Shown: piece after piece, positions 48,897-58,105 of the stretch | Position numbering within the stretch: the stretch's first letter is position 1 | Layout of the letters: each line of letters starts with the position of its first letter | Assembly: GCF_019343105.1 (NCBI RefSeq) | Contig: NZ_CP073764.1 | Location: 62,001 to 126,000, forward strand | From: Methylovirgula sp. HY1 | Lineage (GTDB): Bacteria > Pseudomonadota > Alphaproteobacteria > Rhizobiales > Beijerinckiaceae | Direction of reading: 5' to 3' | DNA: 64,000 nt | Position numbers and translations under genes: made by a program | Notes under the pieces: model-generated | Databases searched by the model: none | What the model was told of the DNA's origin: nothing | Seen by the model: only the letters and a program-made list of their open reading frames with translations

Positions 48897-49629
48897 AGAG
48901 CTTTTGCCGCCGAACCCTCTCATCCGGAAGCTGAGGAAACATATCGTTCAGGGACTCGGCCAAGACCAAGTGATCGGTACAACGCCTGACACCGGGAATG
49001 GTTTCGACCGCGCTGCGAAGAGTTTTTCTTTCGTGTTCCCTCAGCAAAACTCCATGTAATTCGACTTGGCCGGCTTCCACCGCGACGTCGATGAGGGGGC
49101 CGGGAGTCCATTTCAGGCGGTGAAGCGTGGCATGGATCGCGGCTTTTATGGCCGAATCCTGCGATGTCGCCGGGGGCTCGGCGTCCAGGTCCGCGCCGAT
49201 GATGCGGACGAGATCGGCGCAGTCGATGAGGCCGATCAGTTTGTCGCCATGCAGGACGGGCAGGCGTTTGATCCGCCGCGCCTTGGCCAATCGCGCGGCC
49301 TCCGCCGCGGAAACCGTCTCTTGCACGGCGCAAAGCTCGGGGGTCATCACCTCTTCGACGATCTGGGCGCCCGCGTTCATGTCCGCATCCGTGTCGTCGC
49401 AGAGCAGGCCGGTGTCGTGAAGCAATGCGCGTTGCCCCCGTGCGCTGGTCCGGCGCATGATGTCGCCGACCGTCAGCATGCCCACCAAGGTTCCCGAAAT
49501 ATCGATGACCGGCAGGCAACTGATGCCAAGGGTCGCCATGAGATCGATGGCTTGGCTGAGTGTCGCCTTGGGGTGAATGCCCGCCACCTTGGTCGTCATC
49601 ACATCGCAAGCTCGCATCATGATCATCAT
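48889..49629 (-). CDS. CBS-pair plus BON-domain protein
   Basis: 247 residues. Two CBS domains (ACDVMTTKVAGIHPKATLSQ; EVMTPELCAVQETVSAAEAA) and a C-terminal BON-type region (DVAVEAGQVELHGVLLREHER; AVETIPGVRRCTDHLV). Such proteins occur in oxygen-limitation or stress clusters. Start at the MMIMMRAC codons (49629). A perfect FNR/FixK box, TTGATCGGGATCAA, stands 71 bases upstream (49700-49713), which is strong evidence for anaerobic control. Confidence 0.9.
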   Translation of the reverse strand: MMIMMRACDVMTTKVAGIHPKATLSQAIDLMATLGISCLPVIDISGTLVGMLTVGDIMRRTSARGQRALLHDTGLLCDDTDADMNAGAQIVEEVMTPELCAVQETVSAAEAARLAKARRIKRLPVLHGDKLIGLIDCADLVRIIGADLDAEPPATSQDSAIKAAIHATLHRLKWTPGPLIDVAVEAGQVELHGVLLREHERKTLRSAVETIPGVRRCTDHLVLAESLNDMFPQLPDERVRRQKLFC

Positions 49630-49699
49630 CCGCTTATTCTGAGTGGCTATACCGCGCGTTCTCGTTGAAGTTGAATAAACGGCGGGGGATGAGGATGCG

Positions 49700-49713
49700 T
49701 TGATCGGGATCAA
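49700..49713. promoter_or_regulatory. Perfect FNR/FixK box
   Basis: TTGATCGGGATCAA is a perfect match to TTGAT-N4-ATCAA. It lies 71 bases before the CBS-BON start and 14 bases past the ftsH stop. Confidence 0.8.
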
Positions 49714-49726
49714 CGGCTCCGGCGCG

Positions 49727-51589
49727 TCAGCCACGCCTCGGCTCGTCCTTCGTGGGCGCTGGCGCGTGCGGTTCGAGGGGAAGCTGCTTGCCGAGCGACG
49801 GGAAATCCTCGGTGGTTATCGCCTCTTTGATGAGCAGCAGTTCGGCGCCCTTGTCGAGTTCGGCGCGCCGGCGCATCAGGATTTGCCGCGCCTCCTCGAA
49901 TGCCGCTGCGATGAGGTCGTGAACGGCGAGGTCGATCTCGCGCAGGGTCGATTCGGAAGCGGCTGGCCGTTCGAACCCCTGAGTACCGATAAACATCGGC
50001 GGCGGCGATTTATAGACACGCTGACCGATGACATCGGCCATGCCGTAGCGGGTGACCATTTCAAGCGCGATCTCGGTCGCACGTTCGAGATCATCCGCCG
50101 CGCCGGTAGAAACGTCGCCGGCAAAGATCAGCGCTTCGGCGGCGCGACCGCCCATCAGAACGGTGATACGATGGCGCAATTCGCTCGTCGATAGAAGAAA
50201 GCGATCCTCTGTCGGGCGCTGGATCGTATAGCCGAGGGCACCGACGCCGCGCGGAATGATCGAGACCTTATGGACCGGATCGACATCGGGAAGCGCCGAT
50301 GCCACCAGCGCATGGCCCATTTCATGGTAGGCGACGCGCCGACGCTCGGCCGCACTCAACACGCGGCTCTTCTTTTCGATGCCGGCAACGATGCGCTCGA
50401 TCGCCACCGTGATGTCGTCGGACGTCACCGAAGAGGCGTTGCGGCGCGTGGCGACGACGGCGGCTTCGTTGACCAGATTGGCAATGTCTGCGCCGGTGAA
50501 TCCGGTGGTCATCCCGGCGATACGATCGAGATCGGCGCTCGGATCGAGATTGATCTTGCGGATGTAGATTTTCAATATGTCGAGCCGGCCCTTGCGATCG
50601 GGGCGATCGACGAGGACCTGACGATCGAAACGGCCGGCGCGCAGCAGCGCCTGGTCGAGAATCTCCGGTCGGTTCGTCGCCGCGAGCAAAATGACGCCGG
50701 AGCTGGGATCAAAGCCATCGAGTTCCGAGAGCAATTGATTGAGCGTCTGCTCCTTTTCGTCGAAGCCGCCGACATTGCCGGCCGTGCGTGAGCGCCCGAG
50801 CGCATCGAGCTCGTCGATGAAGATGATGCAAGGCGCCGCCTTGCGCGCCTGTTCGAAAAGGTCGCGCACGCGCGCCGCGCCGACGCCGACGAACATTTCG
50901 ACAAATTCCGAGCCGGAAATCGAAAAGAAGGGGACGCCTGCTTCGCCGGCAACGGCGCGCGCGAGCAGCGTCTTGCCCGTGCCGGGCGGGCCGACGAGGA
51001 GAATGCCCTTCGGCGCCCGCGCACCGAGCCGGCCGAATGAGCGCGGGTCTTTCAGGAAAGACACGATTTCATTGAGTTCGAATTTGGCTTCGTCGGCGCC
51101 GGCCACGTCCTTGAAGGTCGTCTTGGTGTCGGTTTCGACATAGACTTTCGCGTGCGACTTTCCAATCGCCATGAGGCCGCCGAGACCTTGCCCTCCGGCC
51201 ATGCCGCGGAACATGAACATCCAGATCAGATAGAATCCGAGAAACGGCAGAACCCAAGAGAGGATAGCCCCGAGCACACCGTGCGACGGCGCGCCGGTGA
51301 CCTTGACACCTTGCGCGATGAGCTTGTCGGCAAGGGCGGGATCGACGCGCGCCGTCATGAAGTCCTTGGTGCCTTTCGGTAGCGCCTGCTTCAACGTGCC
51401 TTGAATCGTATCCGAGCTGATGACCACTTCGGTAACCTGTTTCGCGGCGACCAAGCTTTCGAATTGGCTGTAGGGAATGGTTGTGACTTTTTGATAAGAA
51501 CTCCAGACCAACTGCAGCAGCATGAATCCCATCGCCGCCGCGACAATGGCCCAGATCATCCAGTTCTGTTTGCGCTTGCTTATGTCCAT
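49727..51589 (-). CDS. ftsH: FtsH, membrane ATP-dependent zinc metalloprotease
   Basis: 620 residues. Membrane helix at about 10-28 and another near 105-125, AAA domain with GPPGTGKT near residue 200 and [11 protein letters not shown], the second region of homology, and the zinc site HEMGH near residue 421. Degrades membrane and soluble proteins. It is shorter than many housekeeping alphaproteobacterial FtsH proteins and sits in a stress/anaerobic cluster, so it may be an extra copy. A weak FNR-like site, TTGATCTCTATCGG, lies at 51625-51638, 36 bases upstream. Confidence 0.95.
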   Translation of the reverse strand: MDISKRKQNWMIWAIVAAAMGFMLLQLVWSSYQKVTTIPYSQFESLVAAKQVTEVVISSDTIQGTLKQALPKGTKDFMTARVDPALADKLIAQGVKVTGAPSHGVLGAILSWVLPFLGFYLIWMFMFRGMAGGQGLGGLMAIGKSHAKVYVETDTKTTFKDVAGADEAKFELNEIVSFLKDPRSFGRLGARAPKGILLVGPPGTGKTLLARAVAGEAGVPFFSISGSEFVEMFVGVGAARVRDLFEQARKAAPCIIFIDELDALGRSRTAGNVGGFDEKEQTLNQLLSELDGFDPSSGVILLAATNRPEILDQALLRAGRFDRQVLVDRPDRKGRLDILKIYIRKINLDPSADLDRIAGMTTGFTGADIANLVNEAAVVATRRNASSVTSDDITVAIERIVAGIEKKSRVLSAAERRRVAYHEMGHALVASALPDVDPVHKVSIIPRGVGALGYTIQRPTEDRFLLSTSELRHRITVLMGGRAAEALIFAGDVSTGAADDLERATEIALEMVTRYGMADVIGQRVYKSPPPMFIGTQGFERPAASESTLREIDLAVHDLIAAAFEEARQILMRRRAELDKGAELLLIKEAITTEDFPSLGKQLPLEPHAPAPTKDEPRRG

Positions 51590-51993
51590 CGCTCACCCGA
51601 TCTCACGTTTATCGTAATGGCGGCTTGATCTCTATCGGCTCGCTTTGGAGCATGATGCGGAAAAGTTGACAGACTTTTCCGGGAAGATCACGCGTTAAAA
51701 CAAAGAGATAGAGCGGAAGAACGATTCCGAGTGAATAGCCCCACTCTAGCCTGCCGCGCACCGAAGGCGCGCAATCACGATCGATGGCAGCATGCAATCG
51801 ATAAGACCTTGCGATAAGACCTTGTCGAGGCTGGATGCGCAGCGCACGTCTGTGCCTTGAAAAGTCGATCACGAAAGATGCTCAGGCGCCAATCCGCCAA
51901 CGACGCGACTGCTGAAGCTTGTCTCCCAAGCCTTGATATGGCGCCACGCCACCCACTGCGGGGATCGCGCACCATCCACCAAAATCTCTGATT
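51590..51993. promoter_or_regulatory. ftsH upstream region
   Basis: 404 bases without a gene. It holds the weak FNR-like site at 51625-51638 (8 of 10 conserved positions) and a copy of the dispersed repeat at about 51648-51694 (GCGGAAAAGTTG, then ACTTTTCC). Nothing else seen. Confidence 0.45.
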
Positions 51994-53184
51994 TTATTGA
52001 CTGAACTGTGCCTGTGCCGCCTTGCGGCAGATCAATTGGCGGGTGTTGGTGGCGATCGCCATTTCTTCGTTGGTGGGGATTACCAGGACGCTAATCTTGG
52101 ACGCCTCGGTGCTGATACGTTTTTCCGAGGCGGCATTCCGGCGGAAATCGAGGCTCAGTCCGGCCCATTCCAGGCCGTCGCAAATCATTTTCCGCATATT
52201 TGCGGAGTTTTCGCCGATGCCTGCCGTAAAGACGAAGGCATCGAGGCCGCCGAGCGCGGCGATCAGCGATCCGGTTTCACGAATAACCCGATAGGCAAAA
52301 AGTTCGAGCGCCTCCGCCGCGTGTGGGTCAGGGCTCGCCTCCAAGCTCCGCACATCGCTGCTGATGCCGGAAACGCCGAGCAGGCCGGACTCCTTATTGA
52401 GCAGTCTGGCCACTGCTTCGGCCGTCATCTTCTCTTGCAAGATCAAATGCAAAACCACGCCGGGATCGATCGATCCGGAGCGCGTGCCCATCATCAAGCC
52501 TTCGACGGTCGTAAATCCCATCGTCGTCGCCACGCTCTCGCGATTCTCGAGCGCGCAAAGCGAAGCGCCATTGCCGAGATGGGCGATGATCACGCGGCCG
52601 TTCGCGGCGGCGCCGAGATAGTCTGGCAGAACGCTCGCGATATATTGGTAGGAGAGGCCGTGAAATCCATAGCGCAGCACGCCGGCATCAGTGAGCGCAC
52701 GCGGCAGCGGAAAGATCTCGGCAAGGCGCGGTTGCGTGCGGTGAAAGGCCGTGTCGAAGCAAGCGACCTGGGGTAGATCCGGCCATTGCGCGGCGACCGC
52801 CGCGACCATGGCGAGATTATGCGGCTGATGATCGGGTGCGAGTGGGACGAGGCTGCGCAGCTCGGCGAGCACGTCCGCGTCGATCTGCACGGCTCCGCGA
52901 AAGCGCCGACCCCCATGCACGATTCTATGGCCCGCTGCGCGCAATACGAGGCCGGGAAGTTTGCGTAAATTGGCAACGAGCCAGGCGTTGATCGTGTCGC
53001 GATCCGCGTGTTCGGGCGGCGATCCGTAGGGTTTGAGCTGATCGGCGAGGGGACCGCTCAATTCCATATTGGCGCGGCCGATCTCTTCGATGTCGCCGCG
53101 GCAGAGCGGCGCGAGCTCCAGATCATAGAGCGCAAATTTGAGGCTCGAGGAGCCCGCGTTGAGAACGAGAATCGCCTCTGTCAT
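51994..53184 (-). CDS. ackA: Acetate kinase
   Basis: 396 residues. Starts MTEAILVLNAGSSSLKFALY; HRIVHGG; FDTAFH; HLGNGASLCA; TMGFTTVEGLMMGTRSGSIDPG; and FTAGIGENS, all signatures of AckA. Converts acetyl phosphate and ADP to acetate and ATP. Its ATG overlaps the stop of the MaoC-phosphotransacetylase gene (ATGA), so the two enzymes are made together. Confidence 0.97.
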   Translation of the reverse strand: MTEAILVLNAGSSSLKFALYDLELAPLCRGDIEEIGRANMELSGPLADQLKPYGSPPEHADRDTINAWLVANLRKLPGLVLRAAGHRIVHGGRRFRGAVQIDADVLAELRSLVPLAPDHQPHNLAMVAAVAAQWPDLPQVACFDTAFHRTQPRLAEIFPLPRALTDAGVLRYGFHGLSYQYIASVLPDYLGAAANGRVIIAHLGNGASLCALENRESVATTMGFTTVEGLMMGTRSGSIDPGVVLHLILQEKMTAEAVARLLNKESGLLGVSGISSDVRSLEASPDPHAAEALELFAYRVIRETGSLIAALGGLDAFVFTAGIGENSANMRKMICDGLEWAGLSLDFRRNAASEKRISTEASKISVLVIPTNEEMAIATNTRQLICRKAAQAQFSQ

Positions 53185-54590
53185 GTCGCCGGCCCCCGCA
53201 TGGGCGACTTGAGCATATGTTCGACCAAGAGCCTGGCGAGTGCGCAGGAGGCGACGCGTGCCGCCGCATTATCGGCACGGCTCGTCAGCACGATCGGGAC
53301 GCGGGCGCCGAGGACGATGCCCGCGGCGTCGGCTTCGGCCAGATAGATCAATTGCTTGGCGAGAATATTTCCGGCTTCGAGATCGGGCGCGAGAAGCACG
53401 TCTGCGTCGCCTGCGACGGCCGAGACAATATGCTTTTCGGCGGCGGCGCGTTTGGAGATTGCATTGTCGAAAGCGAGCGGCCCGTCGAGCAGGCCGCCTT
53501 CGATCTGGCCGCGTTCCGCCATTTTGCAGAGGGCGGCAGCCTCGAGCGTCGAACCGATTTTCGATTCGACCGTTTCGACGGCCGAGAGCAGAGCGATCTT
53601 CGGACCGGCAATTCCGAGCGCATGGCAAAGATCGATGACATTGAGGATGATGTCGCGCTTGTCTTCGAGCGTCGGCGCTATATTGATGGCCGCATCGGTG
53701 ACGAAGAGCGGCTTGGGATAAGTCGGCACGTCGAGTACGAAGACATGGCTCATGCGTCGTTCGGTGCGCAGGCCGCCGTCATGCGCGACGACCGCGCCCA
53801 TCACTTCGTCCGTATGCAGCGCGCCTTTCATCAGCGCCTCGACCTTGCCGGCGCGTGCCAGTTCGACGGCGATCTCGGCGGCGGCATGGCTGTGCGGTGC
53901 ATCGACCATTTCGATATTTTCGATCGAGCGGCCGGCGGCAACCGCGGCTTTGCGGATTTTCGCGATCGGTCCGACGAGAACCGGCACGATCAATTTTGCA
54001 TCGGCTGCGTCCAAGGCGCCGTTCAATGCCAGCGCGTCGCAAGGATGAACGATGGCCATGCGCATCGGCGGAAAGGCGGCGGCGGCCTCGACCATATGGC
54101 GATGGCGTTCGCCGCGCACATGCATATGGAGTTCCGGCAAAAGCGCGCGCGGCCGCTTTACTTTTTCGGTCGGCGCGATCACCTCGGCGCTGCCTTCGAT
54201 GACGATCTGGTCGGATTGGTTGCGGCAGATGCAATCGAGGATCAGCCGGTGCTTTGCATTGTCTTTTTCACGCACGGTCACGGTGGCGGTTATGCGATCG
54301 TCGAGGCCGACGGGATGCCGAAACTCGAGCGACTGGCTGAGGTAGATGGTGCCGGGTCCGGGCAGTTCGGTGCCGAGCACGGCGGAGATCAGCGTGCCGC
54401 CCCACATGCCATGCGCGACAATATGATGAAATAAATCGGTCTTCGCATAATCGGCGTCGACATGGGCGGGGTTGATGTCGCCGGACAGGATCGCGAAGAG
54501 TGTGATGTCGTCGCTGTGAAGGGTGCGCGTCAGAGATGCGCTGTCGCCGACCTTGATGTCGTCGAATGTCTTGTTCTCAATGAATTGCAT
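53181..54590 (-). CDS. MaoC-phosphate acetyl/butyryltransferase fusion
   Basis: 469 residues. Residues 1-150 are a MaoC (R-hydratase-like) hot-dog domain, with FAILSGDINPAHVDADYAKT and HGMWGGTLISAVLG; residues about 160-469 are a phosphate acetyl/butyryltransferase (VHPCDALALNGALDAADAKL, VGPIAKI, MKGALHTDEVMGAVV). Fusions of this type make acetyl phosphate from acetyl-CoA and pair with AckA. Between phaC and ackA in one operon: 42 bases after phaC, four-base overlap with ackA. Substrate (acetyl or butyryl/hydroxybutyryl) cannot be fixed from sequence. Confidence 0.93.
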   Translation of the reverse strand: MQFIENKTFDDIKVGDSASLTRTLHSDDITLFAILSGDINPAHVDADYAKTDLFHHIVAHGMWGGTLISAVLGTELPGPGTIYLSQSLEFRHPVGLDDRITATVTVREKDNAKHRLILDCICRNQSDQIVIEGSAEVIAPTEKVKRPRALLPELHMHVRGERHRHMVEAAAAFPPMRMAIVHPCDALALNGALDAADAKLIVPVLVGPIAKIRKAAVAAGRSIENIEMVDAPHSHAAAEIAVELARAGKVEALMKGALHTDEVMGAVVAHDGGLRTERRMSHVFVLDVPTYPKPLFVTDAAINIAPTLEDKRDIILNVIDLCHALGIAGPKIALLSAVETVESKIGSTLEAAALCKMAERGQIEGGLLDGPLAFDNAISKRAAAEKHIVSAVAGDADVLLAPDLEAGNILAKQLIYLAEADAAGIVLGARVPIVLTSRADNAAARVASCALARLLVEHMLKSPMRGPAT

Positions 54591-54632
54591 GATGCCGCTG
54601 CTGGTTGGAGCAAAGATGGCAAAACGTGCCGT

Positions 54633-56549
54633 TCAGCCTGCGAGAACATAAGTGCCGGGCGCATCTTCGAGTGGCGGATAGCCCGCCGCCGCGGAACCCG
54701 GCGCGCGCGCGGCTTCATATTTGCCGTCTTGCCCGCTCGTATGCGCGGCGAGCCAGGCGAGCCATTCCGGCCACCAGGAACCGGATTTCGGCGCCACCTT
54801 CGCGTACCAGCGTTCAGGGTCGGTATACATGTCGCTGGCCGCTTTCGTATGGACCCGATAGTCGCGATGATAATGCCCATTATTGGGTCCTGGAGGCGAG
54901 ACGATGCCGACATTATGGCCGCCGGTGGCCAGCAGATAAGTCACCTCGGTATCGGTCAGGAGATGGATCTTGAAGGTCGAATGCCAAGGCGCGACGTGAT
55001 CACGCTCGGTACCGACGCAGAAGATGGGAGCCCTTATGTCCGAGAGCGCGACCGGTGCCGCATCGGCCAAGTAACGCCCTTCGGCGAGATCATTGTCGAG
55101 AAAGAGATGGTGCAGATATTCCGAATGCATGCGCGCTGGCATTCGTGTCGTATCGGCATTCCAGGCCATGAGATCCGTCATCCTGTCGCGTTCGCCCATC
55201 AGATAGTCACGGATCATTTTCGACCAGATCAAATCATTCGATCGCAAGAGCTGGAACGTCGCCGCCATCTGGGCGGCGTCGAGATAGCCCTGGCTGCGCA
55301 TCATCTCTTCGAGAAAAGTTACTTGGCTTTCGTTGATGAAAAGGGTGAGTTCGCCGGCTTCGGTGAAATCGGTCTGGGCGGCGAAAAAGGTGAGGCTTTG
55401 CAGGCGGTCGTCACTGTCGCGCGCCATGGCGGCGGCAGCGATCGCCAGCAGCGTACCGCCGAGGCAATAGCCGGCCGCATGCACCTTGCGGTTGGGCACG
55501 ATGGCCTCGATTGCATCCAATGCCGCCATAATGCCGAGCCGACGATAATCTTCGAGATCGAGGTCGCCATCTGCGGCACTCGGATTGTGCCAGGATATCA
55601 TGAACACCGTATAGCCGTGCTCGACGAGATAGCGTACGAGCGAATTCTCCGGCGACAGGTCGAGAATGTAATATTTCATGATCCAGGCCGGGACGAAGAG
55701 GATCGGCTCGGCGTGAACCGTCTCGGTCTGCGGCGCATATTGGATGAGTTCGATCAGCCGGTTGCGATAGACGACCTTACCCTTCGTCACGGCAATATTG
55801 CGGCCGACCTGAAAAGCTTCGGCACCAGCGGGTTTCAGCGATTGCATCTGACGCTGGAAATCATCGGCGAAGTTCATGGCGCCCTGAACGAGATTGGCGC
55901 CGCCCGTTTCGACGATGCGCCGCTGCACGACAGGATTGGTCGCGATGAAATTTGACGGCGAGACCATGTCGAGGATCTGCCGCATGGTGAATTCGACGGC
56001 ATTTTCGTGCTGATGGGTCACGCCGCCTATGCCGGTCGTCGCATTGTGCCACCATTGCTGTTGCAGCAGAAAGCCCTGCCACATGAGGGAGAACGGCCAT
56101 GCCTCCCATTCCGGCGCGGCAAAGCGCTTGTCCTGCGGCAAAGGCTCGATGCAATGGCATCCGGGCGCGCCGGGCAGCGTCGCGGTCATGAGTTCCATGA
56201 AGCGCAACCATTTGCGCATGGCTTTGCCGGCCAATTGCATTTGCTTGCCGGGCGACAGAGCGAGATGGCCGCCCCAATCGGCGAAAGCGTCATACATGGC
56301 CATGGGCGACAGGCCGCCGGTGAATTTGGCGAGCATTGCATGATAGGCATGATCGACCGATCCGCCGGCGCGGTCGAGCGTATCGAAGACCTGGTCGTTC
56401 GGCTCATCCAGGCGCAATGGTGGGGGACAAAGGGCTTGGCTGGCCCGCGATCCGTCATTTTGGGCGAGGGGATATTCGCCCGGCTTGGCGGGATTAAGCG
56501 CAGTCTGAACCGGCGCATGATCCGCGGCGATGGCAGGCACGTCTGGCAT
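54633..56549 (-). CDS. phaC: Class I poly(3-hydroxyalkanoate) synthase
   Basis: 638 residues. N-terminal PhaC domain, an alpha/beta-hydrolase core with the lipase-like box GYCLGG (catalytic Cys near residue 362), the Asp in VGTERDHVAPW and the His in GGHNVG. Polymerises 3-hydroxybutyryl-CoA into storage granules. First gene of phaC-pta-ackA. An FNR/FixK-type box lies 54 bases upstream (56603-56616). Confidence 0.96.
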   Translation of the reverse strand: MPDVPAIAADHAPVQTALNPAKPGEYPLAQNDGSRASQALCPPPLRLDEPNDQVFDTLDRAGGSVDHAYHAMLAKFTGGLSPMAMYDAFADWGGHLALSPGKQMQLAGKAMRKWLRFMELMTATLPGAPGCHCIEPLPQDKRFAAPEWEAWPFSLMWQGFLLQQQWWHNATTGIGGVTHQHENAVEFTMRQILDMVSPSNFIATNPVVQRRIVETGGANLVQGAMNFADDFQRQMQSLKPAGAEAFQVGRNIAVTKGKVVYRNRLIELIQYAPQTETVHAEPILFVPAWIMKYYILDLSPENSLVRYLVEHGYTVFMISWHNPSAADGDLDLEDYRRLGIMAALDAIEAIVPNRKVHAAGYCLGGTLLAIAAAAMARDSDDRLQSLTFFAAQTDFTEAGELTLFINESQVTFLEEMMRSQGYLDAAQMAATFQLLRSNDLIWSKMIRDYLMGERDRMTDLMAWNADTTRMPARMHSEYLHHLFLDNDLAEGRYLADAAPVALSDIRAPIFCVGTERDHVAPWHSTFKIHLLTDTEVTYLLATGGHNVGIVSPPGPNNGHYHRDYRVHTKAASDMYTDPERWYAKVAPKSGSWWPEWLAWLAAHTSGQDGKYEAARAPGSAAAGYPPLEDAPGTYVLAG

Positions 56550-56602
56550 GGAATACTCCCGAAATGGCGCAGCCCGGATAACAGTCTCGTCCCTTGATAT
56601 GG

Positions 56603-56616
56603 ATGATTTGGATCAA
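56603..56616. promoter_or_regulatory. FNR/FixK-type box between phaC and usp
   Basis: ATGATTTGGATCAA matches TTGAT-N4-ATCAA at 9 of 10 positions. It stands 54 bases before phaC and about 193 before usp, which are divergent, so it could serve either. Confidence 0.65.
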
Positions 56617-56808
56617 GCAGCCTATGCTTTCGTTGCCGCGGCTTTGCATTTGTCGCCACGCGCATTGGCAATGGCAATATGCTTTTCTCGGCGGCGACTG
56701 ACCTGTATCAATGAGAGCGTAAGAGGGCACCATAGTCTGATAGACTTGGAAAGTTTCCAATAGCGGAAAAGAGTGCCTCGTATTATCGCGGCACCGAGGA
56801 TGGACTTC

Positions 56809-57645
56809 ATGACACCAGCAAGTTTTATCGTCCATGCGGATCGCGATCCGGAATCCGATGGGCGCATTCACGTCGCCTGCAGCTTGGCTGCTCGCTTCAA
56901 TGCGCGCGTGATCGGGCTGGCTGCGGCGATGCTGGATCTGCCGGTGATAGATCCAATGGGCTATGCACCGATCGATGCCGAAACGATCGCCAATGAGCGC
57001 GATATTCTCGAAGCGGATCTCAAGGCCGCGGCCGATAAATTCCGCCTCTGCGCCGAAGAAAAAAAGCTCAAGATGGAATGGCGCAGCAATCTGGAATTCC
57101 CGGCCGATATGATTTGCCGACAGGCGCGAGCCGGGGATTTCGTCATTATCGGACGGGGCGACGTCGAGAAATCAACCGGTCTGCAACGGCTGCTCGATCC
57201 CGGCGACGTCTTGATGCAAGCGGGCAGGCCCGTGCTTATCGTCCCGCCGGGCGTCACAGAGCTGGCGCTCGATCATGTCGTCATTGCCTGGAAAGACACG
57301 CGGGAAAGCCGGCGTGCCATCGCCGACGCGCTGCCTCTTCTCGCGGTTGCCCGCGCCGTTTCGATTCTCGAACTCTGTGGCGAAGATGAAGTCGACGACG
57401 CAAGGAAGGCCGTGGCAGATGTCGTCGGCTATCTCGATCATCATGGGATCGTGGCCAAAAGCGAGGTCCAAGTCCTGAGGCAGGGTGATCCAGCAACGAA
57501 GATTACCGCATTCGCGAAGCAGCAGGGCGCCGATTTGATCGTCGCGGGTGCTTATGGACATGCACGCCTCCGCGAGTGGGTCTTCGGCGGGGTCACCTAT
57601 GAACTCATCAAAAAATCCCCGGTATGTTGCCTGCTGAGCCATTGA
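56809..57645 (+). CDS. Tandem universal stress protein
   Basis: 279 residues, two UspA-like domains. The second domain has the ATP-site pattern GAYGHARLREWVFGG; the first has FVIIGRGDVEKSTGL. Members are induced in stress and stationary or anaerobic phases. ATG 56809 has GAGGA eight bases upstream; GTG 56773 and ATG 56800 are possible. Divergent from phaC across a region with an FNR-type box. A clear terminator follows. Confidence 0.92.
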   Translation: MTPASFIVHADRDPESDGRIHVACSLAARFNARVIGLAAAMLDLPVIDPMGYAPIDAETIANERDILEADLKAAADKFRLCAEEKKLKMEWRSNLEFPADMICRQARAGDFVIIGRGDVEKSTGLQRLLDPGDVLMQAGRPVLIVPPGVTELALDHVVIAWKDTRESRRAIADALPLLAVARAVSILELCGEDEVDDARKAVADVVGYLDHHGIVAKSEVQVLRQGDPATKITAFAKQQGADLIVAGAYGHARLREWVFGGVTYELIKKSPVCCLLSH

Positions 57646-57659
57646 GGCTGAGAAAAGCG

Positions 57660-57706
57660 ATGCCCTCATCCTTGTGCCGGAAGGCGCAAGGGATGAGGGC
57701 ATTTTC
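57660..57706 (+). terminator. Rho-independent terminator of usp
   Basis: ATGCCCTCATCCTTG (57660-57674) pairs with CAAGGGATGAGGGCAT (57687-57702) with one bulged base, and TTTCATTT follows. 15 bases after the usp stop. Confidence 0.85.
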
Positions 57707-57724
57707 ATTTGCACCTTATTTGCA

Positions 57725-57770
57725 ACGGCGAGAGCATTTTCCGATCGGGCGGACTCACTCGATCGAGAGG
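57725..57770. repeat. Palindromic repeat copy
   Basis: CGATCGGGCGGACTCACTCGATCG, written here as arms GATCGGGCG and CACTCGATC, lies in a copy of the same family as 48857-48896. Arms are imperfect. Confidence 0.55.
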
Positions 57771-57813
57771 AAACCGCTTCAATTCAATAAGCTGGAACAT
57801 GGTCTCATCAATG

Positions 57814-57895
57814 AGACATCGGATATATCCGATGTCTAAAAAGTGAGAACTCGAATATATCCGAGTTCTAAAAAGTGAGAACTCGGATATTTCCA
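57814..57895. repeat. Tandem 32-base palindromic repeat, three units
   Basis: Units start at 57814, 57846 and 57878. The first is a perfect 24-base palindrome (57814-57837), the second is near-perfect (57846-57869), and the third is partial. Each is followed by TAAAAAGTG (the first two) as a constant spacer. It lies between the usp terminator and the end of cydX. Confidence 0.85.
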
Positions 57896-57931
57896 TCTAA
57901 AATATCGGGAAAATCGTTCAACTTTTCCGGA

Positions 57932-58069
57932 TCATTTTCTATCGGTCACGCGCGGCGTTTGTTCGCCATTGTCAGGCGGCGCGGTTTCGCTGAGTTCGAG
58001 CCACATCGCATTGAGGATCGAAAAAGCACCGGCAAAACCGACGCCGAGTATCCAGCTGAAGTACCACAT
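57932..58069 (-). CDS. cydX: CydX-type small subunit of cytochrome bd
   Basis: 45 residues starting MWYFSWILGVGFAGAFSILN followed by AMWLELSE, the pattern of the CydX/YbgT family: one membrane helix that stabilises haem in cytochrome bd oxidase. 36 bases after the cydB stop, same strand. The C-terminal tail is hydrophilic. Its 3' end is adjacent to another half-palindrome of the GGAAAA family. Confidence 0.92.
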   Translation of the reverse strand: MWYFSWILGVGFAGAFSILNAMWLELSETAPPDNGEQTPRVTDRK

Positions 58070-58105
58070 GGGGGTTTGTCCTCGGCAAGTTTGAAGGAGG
58101 GCGTC

